Below, piece after piece: positions 25,321-35,143 of a stretch of 64,000 nucleotides of DNA (position 1 is the stretch's first letter; the number at the start of each line of letters is the position of its first letter). Origin of the DNA: Pseudomonas salomonii (GTDB lineage: Bacteria; Pseudomonadota; Gammaproteobacteria; Pseudomonadales; Pseudomonadaceae); contig NZ_FNOX01000013.1 in NCBI RefSeq assembly GCF_900107155.1, positions 1-64,000 on the forward strand, read 5' to 3'. The position numbers were made by a program, and so were the translations under genes. Under the pieces are notes generated by a model, which was not told where the DNA came from, did not search any database, and saw only the letters and a list, made by a program, of their open reading frames with translations.

Positions 25321-26724
25321 ATGCTGAAGAAGTTGTTCCAGTCATTCCGTTCCCCCTTGCGTCGTACGCAACACATTCGCAGCACGCCTGAAGTGCTTAA
25401 CAGCAATCAGCATTCATTGCAGCGCGCTCAATTCAGCCGTTATGCGGTGAACATCGTCGAACGTTTGCAGAACGCCGGCTACCAGGCTTATCTGGTGGGC
25501 GGCTGCGTACGTGACATGCTGCTCAATATCACGCCCAAGGATTTCGACGTCGCCACCAGCGCCACGCCGGAGCAGGTGCGTGCCGAGTTTCGCAATGCGC
25601 GAATCATCGGTCGCCGCTTCAAGTTGGTGCACATCCACTTTGGTCGCGAAATCATCGAGGTCGCGACCTTCCGCGCAGGCCATCCGCAAAACGATGATGA
25701 GGAAGACACCAATCAGTCTTCCCGCAACGAGAGCGGCCGTATCCTGCGTGACAACGTGTACGGCACCCTGGAAGAAGACGCGCAGCGCCGCGACTTCACC
25801 ATCAACGCCCTGTATTACGACCCGGTCAGCGAGCGCATCCTCGATTACGCCAATGGCGTACACGACATTCGCAACAACCTGATCCGTCTGATCGGCGACC
25901 CTACGCAGCGTTACCAGGAAGACCCAGTACGCATGCTGCGCGCCGTGCGCTTTGCCGCGAAGCTGAACTTCGGCATCGAGAAACACACCGCTGCGCCGAT
26001 TCGCGAGCTGGCGCCGATGCTGCGGGAAATCCCTTCGGCGCGTCTGTTCGAAGAAGTGCTGAAGTTGTTCCTCTCGGGTTATGCCGCCGACACGTTCGAA
26101 ATGCTGGTCGACCTGCAGTTGTTCGACCCGCTGTTCCCGGCCAGCGCCGAGGCACTGGAATACAACCCGACGTACACCCACACGCTGATCAGCGAAGCGC
26201 TGGTCAACACCGACCTACGCATCAAGCAGAACAAACCGGTAACGCCGGCGTTCCTGTTTGCCGCCCTGCTGTGGCCCGCCCTGCCCAAGCGCGTATTGCG
26301 CCTGCAAGACCGTGGCATGCCGCCGATTCCGGCCATGCAGGAAGCCGCCCACGAGTTGATCGCCGAGCAATGCCAGCGCATCGCCATTCCCAAACGCTTC
26401 ACCATGCCGATCCGCGAGATCTGGGACATGCAGGAGCGCCTGCCGCGCCGCAGTGGCAAACGCGCCGACCTGTTGCTGGACAACCCGCGCTTCCGTGCCG
26501 GCTACGACTTCCTGCTGTTGCGCGAAAGCGCCGGCGAGCAGACCGACGGCCTGGGCGAATGGTGGACCGATTACCAGGACGCCAATGACAGCCAGCGCCG
26601 CGACATGATTCGCGACCTCGGCAGCAAAGGCGATGGTGAAGGCGCCGGCCCGAAAAAACGTCGGCGCAGCGGCACCAAGCGCAAACGCAGCGCGGCCGAT
26701 GCCTCGGGCGCTGCGGGCGAATAA
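25321..26724 (+). CDS. pcnB: Poly(A) polymerase I
   Basis: A 467-residue nucleotidyltransferase that adds 3' poly(A) tails to RNA and promotes decay. Signatures are LVGGCVRDML and the catalytic DFDVATSATPEQ of the class II CCA-adding/poly(A) polymerase family, with the RRDFTINALYYD motif further on. A strongly basic C-terminal tail (KKRRRSGTKRKRSA) separates it from tRNA nucleotidyltransferases. The start at 25321 gives MLKKLFQSFR, with an alternative GTG three codons earlier; neither has a clear ribosome-binding site. folK begins 2 bp after it. Confidence 0.95.
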   Translation: MLKKLFQSFRSPLRRTQHIRSTPEVLNSNQHSLQRAQFSRYAVNIVERLQNAGYQAYLVGGCVRDMLLNITPKDFDVATSATPEQVRAEFRNARIIGRRFKLVHIHFGREIIEVATFRAGHPQNDDEEDTNQSSRNESGRILRDNVYGTLEEDAQRRDFTINALYYDPVSERILDYANGVHDIRNNLIRLIGDPTQRYQEDPVRMLRAVRFAAKLNFGIEKHTAAPIRELAPMLREIPSARLFEEVLKLFLSGYAADTFEMLVDLQLFDPLFPASAEALEYNPTYTHTLISEALVNTDLRIKQNKPVTPAFLFAALLWPALPKRVLRLQDRGMPPIPAMQEAAHELIAEQCQRIAIPKRFTMPIREIWDMQERLPRRSGKRADLLLDNPRFRAGYDFLLLRESAGEQTDGLGEWWTDYQDANDSQRRDMIRDLGSKGDGEGAGPKKRRRSGTKRKRSAADASGAAGE

Positions 26725-26726
26725 AC

Positions 26727-27212
26727 GTGGAACGTATCTACATTGGCATGGGCAGCAACCTCGCTGCCCCGGACCAGCAATTGCGCAGCGCTGTCGAAGC
26801 GCTGGCGCAATTGCCAGACACCAACCTCGTTGGCGTGTCGGCGTTCTATCAAAGTGACTCCCTGCTCCCCGGCCAACCGCGCTACACCAATGCGGTCGCT
26901 GCGCTGAACAGCGATCTTGCGCCACTGGATCTGCTCGATGCATTGCAAGCCATCGAGAACGACCAGGGCCGCGAGCGCCTGGAACGCTGGGGCCCACGCA
27001 CCCTGGACCTGGATATCCTGCTGTTTGGCGAGCGCCTGATCGACGAGCCGCGCCTCAAGGTGCCGCACTATCAGATGCATCTACGCGCGTTCGTGCTGTA
27101 CCCGCTGGCAGAACTGGCACCCGCCGACCTGCAACTGCCCCACGGCCAAACTCTCAGCGAGCTGCTGGCCGCCTGCCCGTTTGTTGGCCTGGAGCGCCTG
27201 CCCCAAGACTGA
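26727..27212 (+). CDS. folK: 6-hydroxymethyl-7,8-dihydropterin pyrophosphokinase
   Basis: A 161-residue enzyme transferring pyrophosphate from ATP to the pterin ahead of FolP in folate synthesis. The signature GRERLERWGPRTLDLDILL is intact, with MGSNLAAPDQQL at the N-terminus and PHYQMHLRAFVLYPL downstream. The start is GTG, 2 bp after the pcnB stop. folP lies elsewhere in this window (50986-51837). Confidence 0.96.
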   Translation: MERIYIGMGSNLAAPDQQLRSAVEALAQLPDTNLVGVSAFYQSDSLLPGQPRYTNAVAALNSDLAPLDLLDALQAIENDQGRERLERWGPRTLDLDILLFGERLIDEPRLKVPHYQMHLRAFVLYPLAELAPADLQLPHGQTLSELLAACPFVGLERLPQD

Positions 27213-27222
27213 CTCGGTCAAT

Positions 27223-27307
27223 GTGGGAGCTGGCTTGCCTGCGATGCGAGCAACTCGGTACACCCGCCATTGCGCGGTGATGCCATCGCAGGCAAGCCAG
27301 CTCCCAC
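27223..27307. repeat. Pseudomonas palindromic repeat (REP-type), inverted pair
   Basis: TGTGGGAGCTGGCTTGCCTG at the left is mirrored by CAGGCAAGCCAGCTCCCAC at the right, extending over a GCGATG/CATCGC inner stem around an approximately 35-bp loop. This is the common extragenic GGGAGC-GGCTTGC palindrome of fluorescent pseudomonads. It may also act as the folK 3' end structure. Confidence 0.85.
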
Positions 27308-27309
27308 CC

Positions 27310-27349
27310 GTAACAGCGGTAACACCCCACTCGTAACAATGCGGTAACA
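27310..27349 (+). repeat. Four GTAACA direct repeats upstream of panB
   Basis: GTAACA occurs at 27310, 27319, 27333 and 27344, all in one orientation. The gap from here to panB (27350-27527) has no gene. The hexamer resembles the GTAAC elements upstream of crcZ, but no sigma-54 promoter is visible here. Function is unknown. Confidence 0.5.
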
Positions 27350-27527
27350 CATCCAATTGACTTCCCGTGTCCTCATCACGACTATAGGCGTCCCGCTGCC
27401 GCCAACCCGGCGCTGAAGGGCGCAATCCAGGCCTTATAAGCACTGCTCTCAAGACAGTGCGCCTGTATAAACGAAGACTCACGCGCGTTACTCGCTGTTT
27501 CCAAGCGCCTGAACGAGGACCCTTTCC

Positions 27528-28328
27528 ATGCCAGACATTACCCTGACCACCTTGCAGAGCCTCAAGCTCAAAGGTGAAAAAATCACCATGCTGACCTGCT
27601 ATGACGCCACCTTCGCCCACGCCAGCTGCGAAGCCGGGGTTGAAGTGCTGTTGATTGGCGACTCACTGGGCATGGTTCTTCAAGGGAATGACAGCACCCT
27701 GCCGGTCACCACTGACGAACTCGCGTACCACACGGCCAGCGTCAAACGCGGTAACAACGGCGCCTTCATCATCGCTGACCTGCCGTTCATGGGTTACGCC
27801 ACCCTTGAACAAACCTTCCAGAACGCCGGCAAGCTGATGCAAGCCGGTGCGCACATGATCAAAGTCGAAGGCGCGGTGTGGCTGGCGGAGTCGATCCGGC
27901 TGCTGGCTGAGCGCGGCGTTCCGGTGTGCGTGCACATGGGCCTGACACCGCAATCGGTAAACATCTTCGGCGGCTACAAGGTGCAAGGCCGCAATGAAGC
28001 CCAGGCGCGACAGATGCGTGCCGATGCCATTGCCCTGGAGCAAGCCGGCGCCGCGATGATCCTGCTCGAATGCGTGCCCAGCGAACTGGCGGCAGAAATC
28101 ACCCAGGCCGTCAAAGTGCCGGTGATCGGCATTGGCGCAGGCTCGGCCACCGACGGCCAAGTGCTGGTGGTACATGACATGCTCGGCCTGTCGCTGACCG
28201 GCCGAGCGCCCAAATTCGTGAAAAACTTCATGGCCGGCCAAGACAGCATCCAGGCAGCTCTGGCGGCTTACGTGCGTGAAGTCAAAGCCGTGACCTTCCC
28301 AGCCGACGAACACGGGTTCTCTGCATGA
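27528..28328 (+). CDS. panB: 3-methyl-2-oxobutanoate hydroxymethyltransferase
   Basis: A 266-residue TIM-barrel enzyme making ketopantoate from alpha-ketoisovalerate and methylene-tetrahydrofolate, the first step to pantothenate and CoA. Family motifs include MLTCYDATFA, GDSLGMVLQG (metal Asp), AHMIKVEGA and VPVIGIGAGS. Its stop overlaps panC (ATGA). The substrate alpha-ketoisovalerate comes from the ilv pathway also encoded here. Confidence 0.97.
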   Translation: MPDITLTTLQSLKLKGEKITMLTCYDATFAHASCEAGVEVLLIGDSLGMVLQGNDSTLPVTTDELAYHTASVKRGNNGAFIIADLPFMGYATLEQTFQNAGKLMQAGAHMIKVEGAVWLAESIRLLAERGVPVCVHMGLTPQSVNIFGGYKVQGRNEAQARQMRADAIALEQAGAAMILLECVPSELAAEITQAVKVPVIGIGAGSATDGQVLVVHDMLGLSLTGRAPKFVKNFMAGQDSIQAALAAYVREVKAVTFPADEHGFSA

Positions 28329-29176
28329 ACACCGTTAAAACCGTAAGAGAACTGCGCGCCGCCGTCGCCCACGCGCGCAGTGCCGGCAAACGCATTGGCT
28401 TTGTGCCCACCATGGGCAACCTGCACAGCGGCCACGCCACCCTGGTGACCAAGGCCGCACAACAATCGGACTTTGTGGTGGCGAGCATTTTCGTCAACCC
28501 GCTGCAGTTCGGCGCCGGCGAAGACCTGGACAAGTACCCGCGCACGCTGGCGGCCGACCAGGAAAAGCTGCTGCAAGCCGGTTGCAACCTGTTGTTCGCG
28601 CCCAGCGTCGACGAAATGTACCCCGGCGGCATGACCGGCCAGACCCGCGTCAGTGTCCCGCAACTGTCCGAAGGCCTGTGCGGCGCCAGCCGGCCTGGGC
28701 ACTTCGAAGGTGTGGCGACGGTGGTGAGCAAGCTGTTCAACATGGTCCAGCCGGACATGGCCGTGTTTGGCCAGAAGGACTACCAGCAACTGGCGGTCAT
28801 CCGCGCCATGGTGCATGACCTGAACATGCCCATTCAGATCATCGGCGAGCCTACCGTGCGTGCCGCCGACGGCCTGGCGCTGTCCTCGCGCAACGGTTAC
28901 CTCAACGAAGAACAGCGCGCGATTGCGCCGGTGCTCTACCGCAGCCTCAGCCAGATTGCGGCGGCTATAAAAGGCGGTGAGCAGGATTTCGCCAAGCTGC
29001 GTGCCGAGCAGATCGCGCAGATCGAAGCCGCCGGGCTGCGCATGGATTACTTGGAAGTGCGCCAGGGCGTGCACCTGCGTGCGGCCACGCCTGAGGATCG
29101 GGATATTGTCATCCTCGTGGCGGCCTATCTGGGTGCGACACGCCTGATCGACAACCTGCATTTGACCCTCAACTGA
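28325..29176 (+). CDS. panC: Pantothenate synthetase
   Basis: A 283-residue ATP-dependent ligase joining pantoate and beta-alanine. It has the nucleotidyl-transferase HIGH-like motif PTMGNLHSGHATL, the FGQKDYQQL segment and the KMSKS-like LSSRNGYL. It overlaps panB by four bases. No panD (aspartate decarboxylase, source of beta-alanine) follows, unlike in P. aeruginosa. Confidence 0.97.
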   Translation: MNTVKTVRELRAAVAHARSAGKRIGFVPTMGNLHSGHATLVTKAAQQSDFVVASIFVNPLQFGAGEDLDKYPRTLAADQEKLLQAGCNLLFAPSVDEMYPGGMTGQTRVSVPQLSEGLCGASRPGHFEGVATVVSKLFNMVQPDMAVFGQKDYQQLAVIRAMVHDLNMPIQIIGEPTVRAADGLALSSRNGYLNEEQRAIAPVLYRSLSQIAAAIKGGEQDFAKLRAEQIAQIEAAGLRMDYLEVRQGVHLRAATPEDRDIVILVAAYLGATRLIDNLHLTLN

Positions 29177-29212
29177 CCCCGCCAGGCACTTCGCCTGTTG
29201 CCCTGATCGCTG

Positions 29213-29236
29213 TGCCGGTATAAAAAAGTACCGGCA
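29213..29236 (+). terminator. Stem-loop after panC, possible terminator
   Basis: TGCCGGTA and TACCGGCA form a perfect 8-bp stem around TAAAAAAG, 36 bp after the panC stop. No T-run follows, so its role as a terminator is uncertain. The remainder of 29177-29400 contains no reading frame. Confidence 0.45.
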
Positions 29237-29400
29237 ACAGCGCAGACAAAGCCAAGACATATCGACACGCTAGGTTTAATGTAATCGCCCTGCGCCATTG
29301 TTGGCGCTGACCGGACTCAAACGCCTGATGAAAGACTCAACGTTCCGGATTTAGAAGTGTCCTAAAGGCAAGTCCCCGTAATAAAAGGAAACCCGCAGCG

Positions 29401-31065
29401 ATGGCGTACTACCGCACTCCTCATGACGTTACCGCTCTGCCCGCTTGGCAAGCGCTCAACCAACACCGCCAAGCCATGCAGGATTTCAGCATGCGCGACG
29501 CGTTCAATGCCGATCCCCAGCGCTTTTCCCAGTTCACCTTGAGCAGCTGCGGGCTTTTCCTCGATTACTCGAAAAACCTGATCACCGCCGAAACCCGCGC
29601 CCTGCTCGTGAACCTGGCCAATGAAGTCGGCCTGAAAGACGCGATCAACGCGCTGTACGCAGGCGAACCGGTCAACTCTTCCGAAGGCCGCCCCGCCCTG
29701 CACACCGCGCTGCGCCGCCCAGTGGGCGACAAGCTGTCGGTCAATGGCGTGAACATCATGCCGGACGTGCACAAGGTGCTGAACCAGATCACTGACCTGG
29801 TCGGCCGCATCCACGACGGCCTGTGGCGGGGTTACACCGAGAAGCCCATCACTGACGTGGTGAATATCGGCATCGGTGGTTCGTTCCTCGGCCCGGAGCT
29901 GGTTTCCGAGGCCTTGCTGTCCTACGCCCACAAAGGCGTGCGCTGCCACTATCTGGCGAACATCGACGGCAGCGAGTTCCACGAGCTGACCCAGAAGCTG
30001 CGCGCCGAGACCACGCTGTTTATCGTTTCGTCCAAATCCTTCAACACCCTCGAAACCCTGAAAAACGCCCAGGCCGCCCGCGCCTGGTACCTGGCCCAGG
30101 GTGGCTCGGAAGCCGAGCTGTATCGCCACTTTATCGCCGTATCGAGCAACAACGCGGCCGCCGTGGCGTTCGGTATCCGTGAAGAGAACATCTTCCCAAT
30201 GTGGGACTGGGTCGGCGGCCGTTACTCGCTGTGGTCAGCCATTGGCTTGCCAATCGCCCTGGCCATCGGCATGTCCAACTTCAAAGAGCTGTTGTCCGGT
30301 GCCTACACCATGGACCAGCACTTCCAGAACGCGTCGTTCGAGCAAAACATGCCGGTGCTGCTGGGCCTGCTGGGCGTGTGGTACGGCAATTTCTGGGGTG
30401 CGCAGAGCCATGCGATCCTGCCGTATGACCACTACCTGCGTAACATCACCAAACACTTGCAACAGCTGGACATGGAGTCCAACGGCAAAAGCGTGCGCCA
30501 GGACGGCACGCCGGTGTCGACCGATACGGGCCCGGTGATCTGGGGCGGCGTCGGCTGCAACGGTCAGCATGCTTACCACCAGTTGCTGCACCAGGGGACA
30601 CAACTGATCCCGGCCGACTTCATTGTGCCGATCGTCAGCTTCAACCCGGTGTCCGACCATCACCAGTGGCTGTACGCCAACTGCCTGTCCCAGAGCCAGG
30701 CACTGATGCTCGGCAAGACCCGCAGCGAAGCCGAAGCCGAACTGCGCGAAAAAGGCCTGCCGGAAGCCGAAGTGCAGAAGCTGGCGCCCCACAAGGTGAT
30801 CCCGGGCAACCGTCCGAGCAACACCATCGTGGTCGAGCGCATCAGCCCACGTCGCTTGGGCGCACTGGTCGCCATGTATGAACACAAAGTGTTTGTACAA
30901 AGTGTGGTCTGGGGCATCAACGCCTTCGACCAATGGGGCGTGGAGCTGGGCAAGGAGCTGGGCAAAGGCGTCTACAACCGCCTGACCGGCGCCGAAGAAA
31001 CCCTGGCTGACGATGCGTCGACCCAGGGCCTGATCAACTACTTCCGCGGTCGTCACCGCGGCTGA
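29401..31065 (+). CDS. pgi: Glucose-6-phosphate isomerase
   Basis: A 554-residue enzyme interconverting glucose-6-phosphate and fructose-6-phosphate. Signature segments are IGIGGSFLGPELVSEAL, MESNGKSVRQDG and GVGCNGQHAYHQLLHQG, with the catalytic Glu-Gly-Asn-like region in GGVGCNGQH. Length fits the long bacterial form. In Pseudomonas it serves gluconeogenesis and the Entner-Doudoroff cycle, since phosphofructokinase is lacking. AAAGGAAA precedes the start. Confidence 0.97.
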   Translation: MAYYRTPHDVTALPAWQALNQHRQAMQDFSMRDAFNADPQRFSQFTLSSCGLFLDYSKNLITAETRALLVNLANEVGLKDAINALYAGEPVNSSEGRPALHTALRRPVGDKLSVNGVNIMPDVHKVLNQITDLVGRIHDGLWRGYTEKPITDVVNIGIGGSFLGPELVSEALLSYAHKGVRCHYLANIDGSEFHELTQKLRAETTLFIVSSKSFNTLETLKNAQAARAWYLAQGGSEAELYRHFIAVSSNNAAAVAFGIREENIFPMWDWVGGRYSLWSAIGLPIALAIGMSNFKELLSGAYTMDQHFQNASFEQNMPVLLGLLGVWYGNFWGAQSHAILPYDHYLRNITKHLQQLDMESNGKSVRQDGTPVSTDTGPVIWGGVGCNGQHAYHQLLHQGTQLIPADFIVPIVSFNPVSDHHQWLYANCLSQSQALMLGKTRSEAEAELREKGLPEAEVQKLAPHKVIPGNRPSNTIVVERISPRRLGALVAMYEHKVFVQSVVWGINAFDQWGVELGKELGKGVYNRLTGAEETLADDASTQGLINYFRGRHRG

Positions 31066-31079
31066 GGCCGGTACACCAG

Positions 31080-31105
31080 GGCCAACGTCCGTTTGGACGT
31101 TGGCC
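31080..31105 (+). terminator. Stem-loop after pgi
   Basis: GGCCAACGTCC and GGACGTTGGCC form a perfect 11-bp stem with loop GTTT, 15 bp after pgi. The tail TTGAAC is T-poor, so it is a probable but not textbook terminator. Confidence 0.65.
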
Positions 31106-31170
31106 TTGAACCCTCTCCCCACAGCGTGCATCTTTATGCCTTGTCGCTAAAACAAGAATAAGGACCGCTC

Positions 31171-33108
<1,938 letters not shown>

Positions 33109-33126
33109 GAGCCACCCAGAGTCGCC

Positions 33127-33996
33127 ATGGAATTTATCCGTAGCCGTATCGAAACCCAGTTGATGAGCCTCACCGGCTTGTCACTGGGTCAGCTGGACCT
33201 GGAAAACCCCAAGGGCGACCCTGGCCTGTTCGGGCCGGACTCTATCAGTTGGCAGGTGCATGGCGACTTCAGCAGCATGCTGATCGGCGGCATCAGCGCG
33301 TTGATGCTGCAAGCCTTGCACCCGCTGGCCCTGGCTGGCGTGTGGGACCACTCAAACTTTCGCCAGGACATGCTCGGTCGCTTGCGCCGCACCTCGCAGT
33401 TTATTTCCGGTACCACGTTCGGCTCGCGCCAGGACGCCGAATGGCTGATTGAAAAGGTGCGCACCATCCACCTGCAAGTGGTCGGGCATGCACCGGATGG
33501 TCGAGCCTATGCGGCCAGCGACCCGGAGCTGCTGACGTGGGTACACGTGGCGGAGGTCAGCAATTTCCTGGCGGCGCACCTGCGTTATCGCAACCCGCAC
33601 CTGTCGGGGCGCGACCAGGACCGCTACTACAATGAAATTGCCTTGGTGGCCGAGCGACTGGGCGCCCGCCACGTTCCGCGCTCGCGGCAGGAAATTTCCG
33701 AATATATGGCGCGTATTCGTCCGCAACTGCTGTGTGACGATCGCAGCCGCGAAGTGCTGCGCCTGCTGGTCAATGCACCCGCGCCCAGCACCTTGGCCAA
33801 ACCCTTTGGCAGCTTGATGATGCAGGCCGGCATCGACCTGCTGCCGGACTGGGCCAGCGCTATGCTCGGGCAACACCAAAGCTCGATGCAACGCTTGGTG
33901 ATCCGCGCGGGTGTGAAGCGCAGCGCGCCCTTGCTGCGCTGGGCAATGCGCAATGGTTCGGTGCAACGCGCCCAGCGGCGGATGGGGTTGATGTAG
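33127..33996 (+). CDS. Oxygenase MpaB family protein (DUF2236)
   Basis: A 289-residue protein of the DUF2236 family, related to the rubber oxygenase Lcp and fungal MpaB, predicted to bind heme b. The conserved N-terminal region MLIGGISALMLQALHPLALAGV and the WVHVAEVSNFLAAH segment (family R/H-rich core) are present. It begins 18 bp after acs and is probably co-transcribed. The substrate is unknown. Not exported, as no signal is seen. Confidence 0.82.
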   Translation: MEFIRSRIETQLMSLTGLSLGQLDLENPKGDPGLFGPDSISWQVHGDFSSMLIGGISALMLQALHPLALAGVWDHSNFRQDMLGRLRRTSQFISGTTFGSRQDAEWLIEKVRTIHLQVVGHAPDGRAYAASDPELLTWVHVAEVSNFLAAHLRYRNPHLSGRDQDRYYNEIALVAERLGARHVPRSRQEISEYMARIRPQLLCDDRSREVLRLLVNAPAPSTLAKPFGSLMMQAGIDLLPDWASAMLGQHQSSMQRLVIRAGVKRSAPLLRWAMRNGSVQRAQRRMGLM

Positions 33997-34052
33997 CGCG
34001 GAGCCTATAACTGTTAAACTTCGCGCCCTCTTTTACCCGCAAGGCGCGCTCC

Positions 34053-35069
34053 ATGACTCCCTTGAATCAGGCGCTGCGCGCCGCTCTCAACCATCGCCAA
34101 GACCTGATCAACGAGCTGCACGCCCAAAACACCGACTGCTACCGGCTGTTTCATGGCAGCCAGGAAGGCGCCGGCGGCTTGACCATCGACCGTTACGGCC
34201 CGCAATTGTTGGTGCAAAGCTTCCACCAGTCGCTGCACACCGAGGAGCTGCTGGACCTGCATCAACAGGTCAATCAGTTCATGGGCCTGGAATTGCAGCT
34301 GGTGTACAACGACCGCTCCCGTGGCAACTCGCGCATCGACCGTGAGGACACGGTGTACCGCGCCGAGCCCGCGGCGTTGGCAGATCAGGTCGGCCACGAG
34401 TGGGGCCTCAACTACCGTGTACGCGGGCGCCATGCCGGGCAAGACCCGCTGCTGTTCCTGGACCTGCGCAACACCCGTGGCTGGGTCAAGGACCACAGTG
34501 CCGGCAAAAGCGTGCTGAACCTGTTCGCCTACACCTGTGGCGTAGGCTTGAGCGCCGCAGCCGGGGGCGCAAGCGAGGTGTGCAACCTGGACTTCGCCGA
34601 AGGCAACCTGGCGGTCGGGCGCGAAAACGGCCTGCTCAACCCGCACTTGCCGACCATGGCGTTCGTGCAGTCCGACTACTTCCCGGCGATTCGCCAACTG
34701 GCCGGTTTGCCGATCACCCAGCGCCGCGGGCAGAAGCTGCCAAGTTATCCGCGCCTTGAGCAGCGTCAGTTCGACCTGGTGCTGCTCGACCCACCTGCCT
34801 GGGCCAAGAGTGCTTTCGGCACTGTCGACCTGTTGCGCGACTACCAGAGCCTGCTCAAACCCGCACTGCTGACCACCGCCGACAATGGCGTGCTGATCTG
34901 CTGCAACAACCTGGCAAAAGTCAGCATGGATGACTGGTGCGAACAGGTGCTGCGGTGCGCCGAAAAAGCCGGCCGACCGGTACGCGAGTGGCAAATCATG
35001 ACGCCGGGGGCTGACTTCCCTTCGCAAGATCAGCAGCCACCGTTGAAGACCCTGATCCTGCAGTTGTAG
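34053..35069 (+). CDS. Class I SAM-dependent methyltransferase, RlmI/RlmK-like
   Basis: A 338-residue protein with a SAM-binding domain: motif I VLNLFAYTCGVGLSAAAGGA (around residues 152-172), motif IV LVLLDPPAWAKS. The preceding region (GGLTIDRYGPQLLVQ) matches the EEHEE-like domain of RlmI-type 23S rRNA cytosine methyltransferases. The usual N-terminal PUA domain seems missing. Target RNA cannot be decided from sequence. Confidence 0.82.
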   Translation: MTPLNQALRAALNHRQDLINELHAQNTDCYRLFHGSQEGAGGLTIDRYGPQLLVQSFHQSLHTEELLDLHQQVNQFMGLELQLVYNDRSRGNSRIDREDTVYRAEPAALADQVGHEWGLNYRVRGRHAGQDPLLFLDLRNTRGWVKDHSAGKSVLNLFAYTCGVGLSAAAGGASEVCNLDFAEGNLAVGRENGLLNPHLPTMAFVQSDYFPAIRQLAGLPITQRRGQKLPSYPRLEQRQFDLVLLDPPAWAKSAFGTVDLLRDYQSLLKPALLTTADNGVLICCNNLAKVSMDDWCEQVLRCAEKAGRPVREWQIMTPGADFPSQDQQPPLKTLILQL

Positions 35070-35143
35070 TACTTTTCCCAAGGAGCCCGGTACTTCGGAA
35101 CCGAAAACCCGTGCCATACTCCAAGGCACTCTCGTTCTACTAG

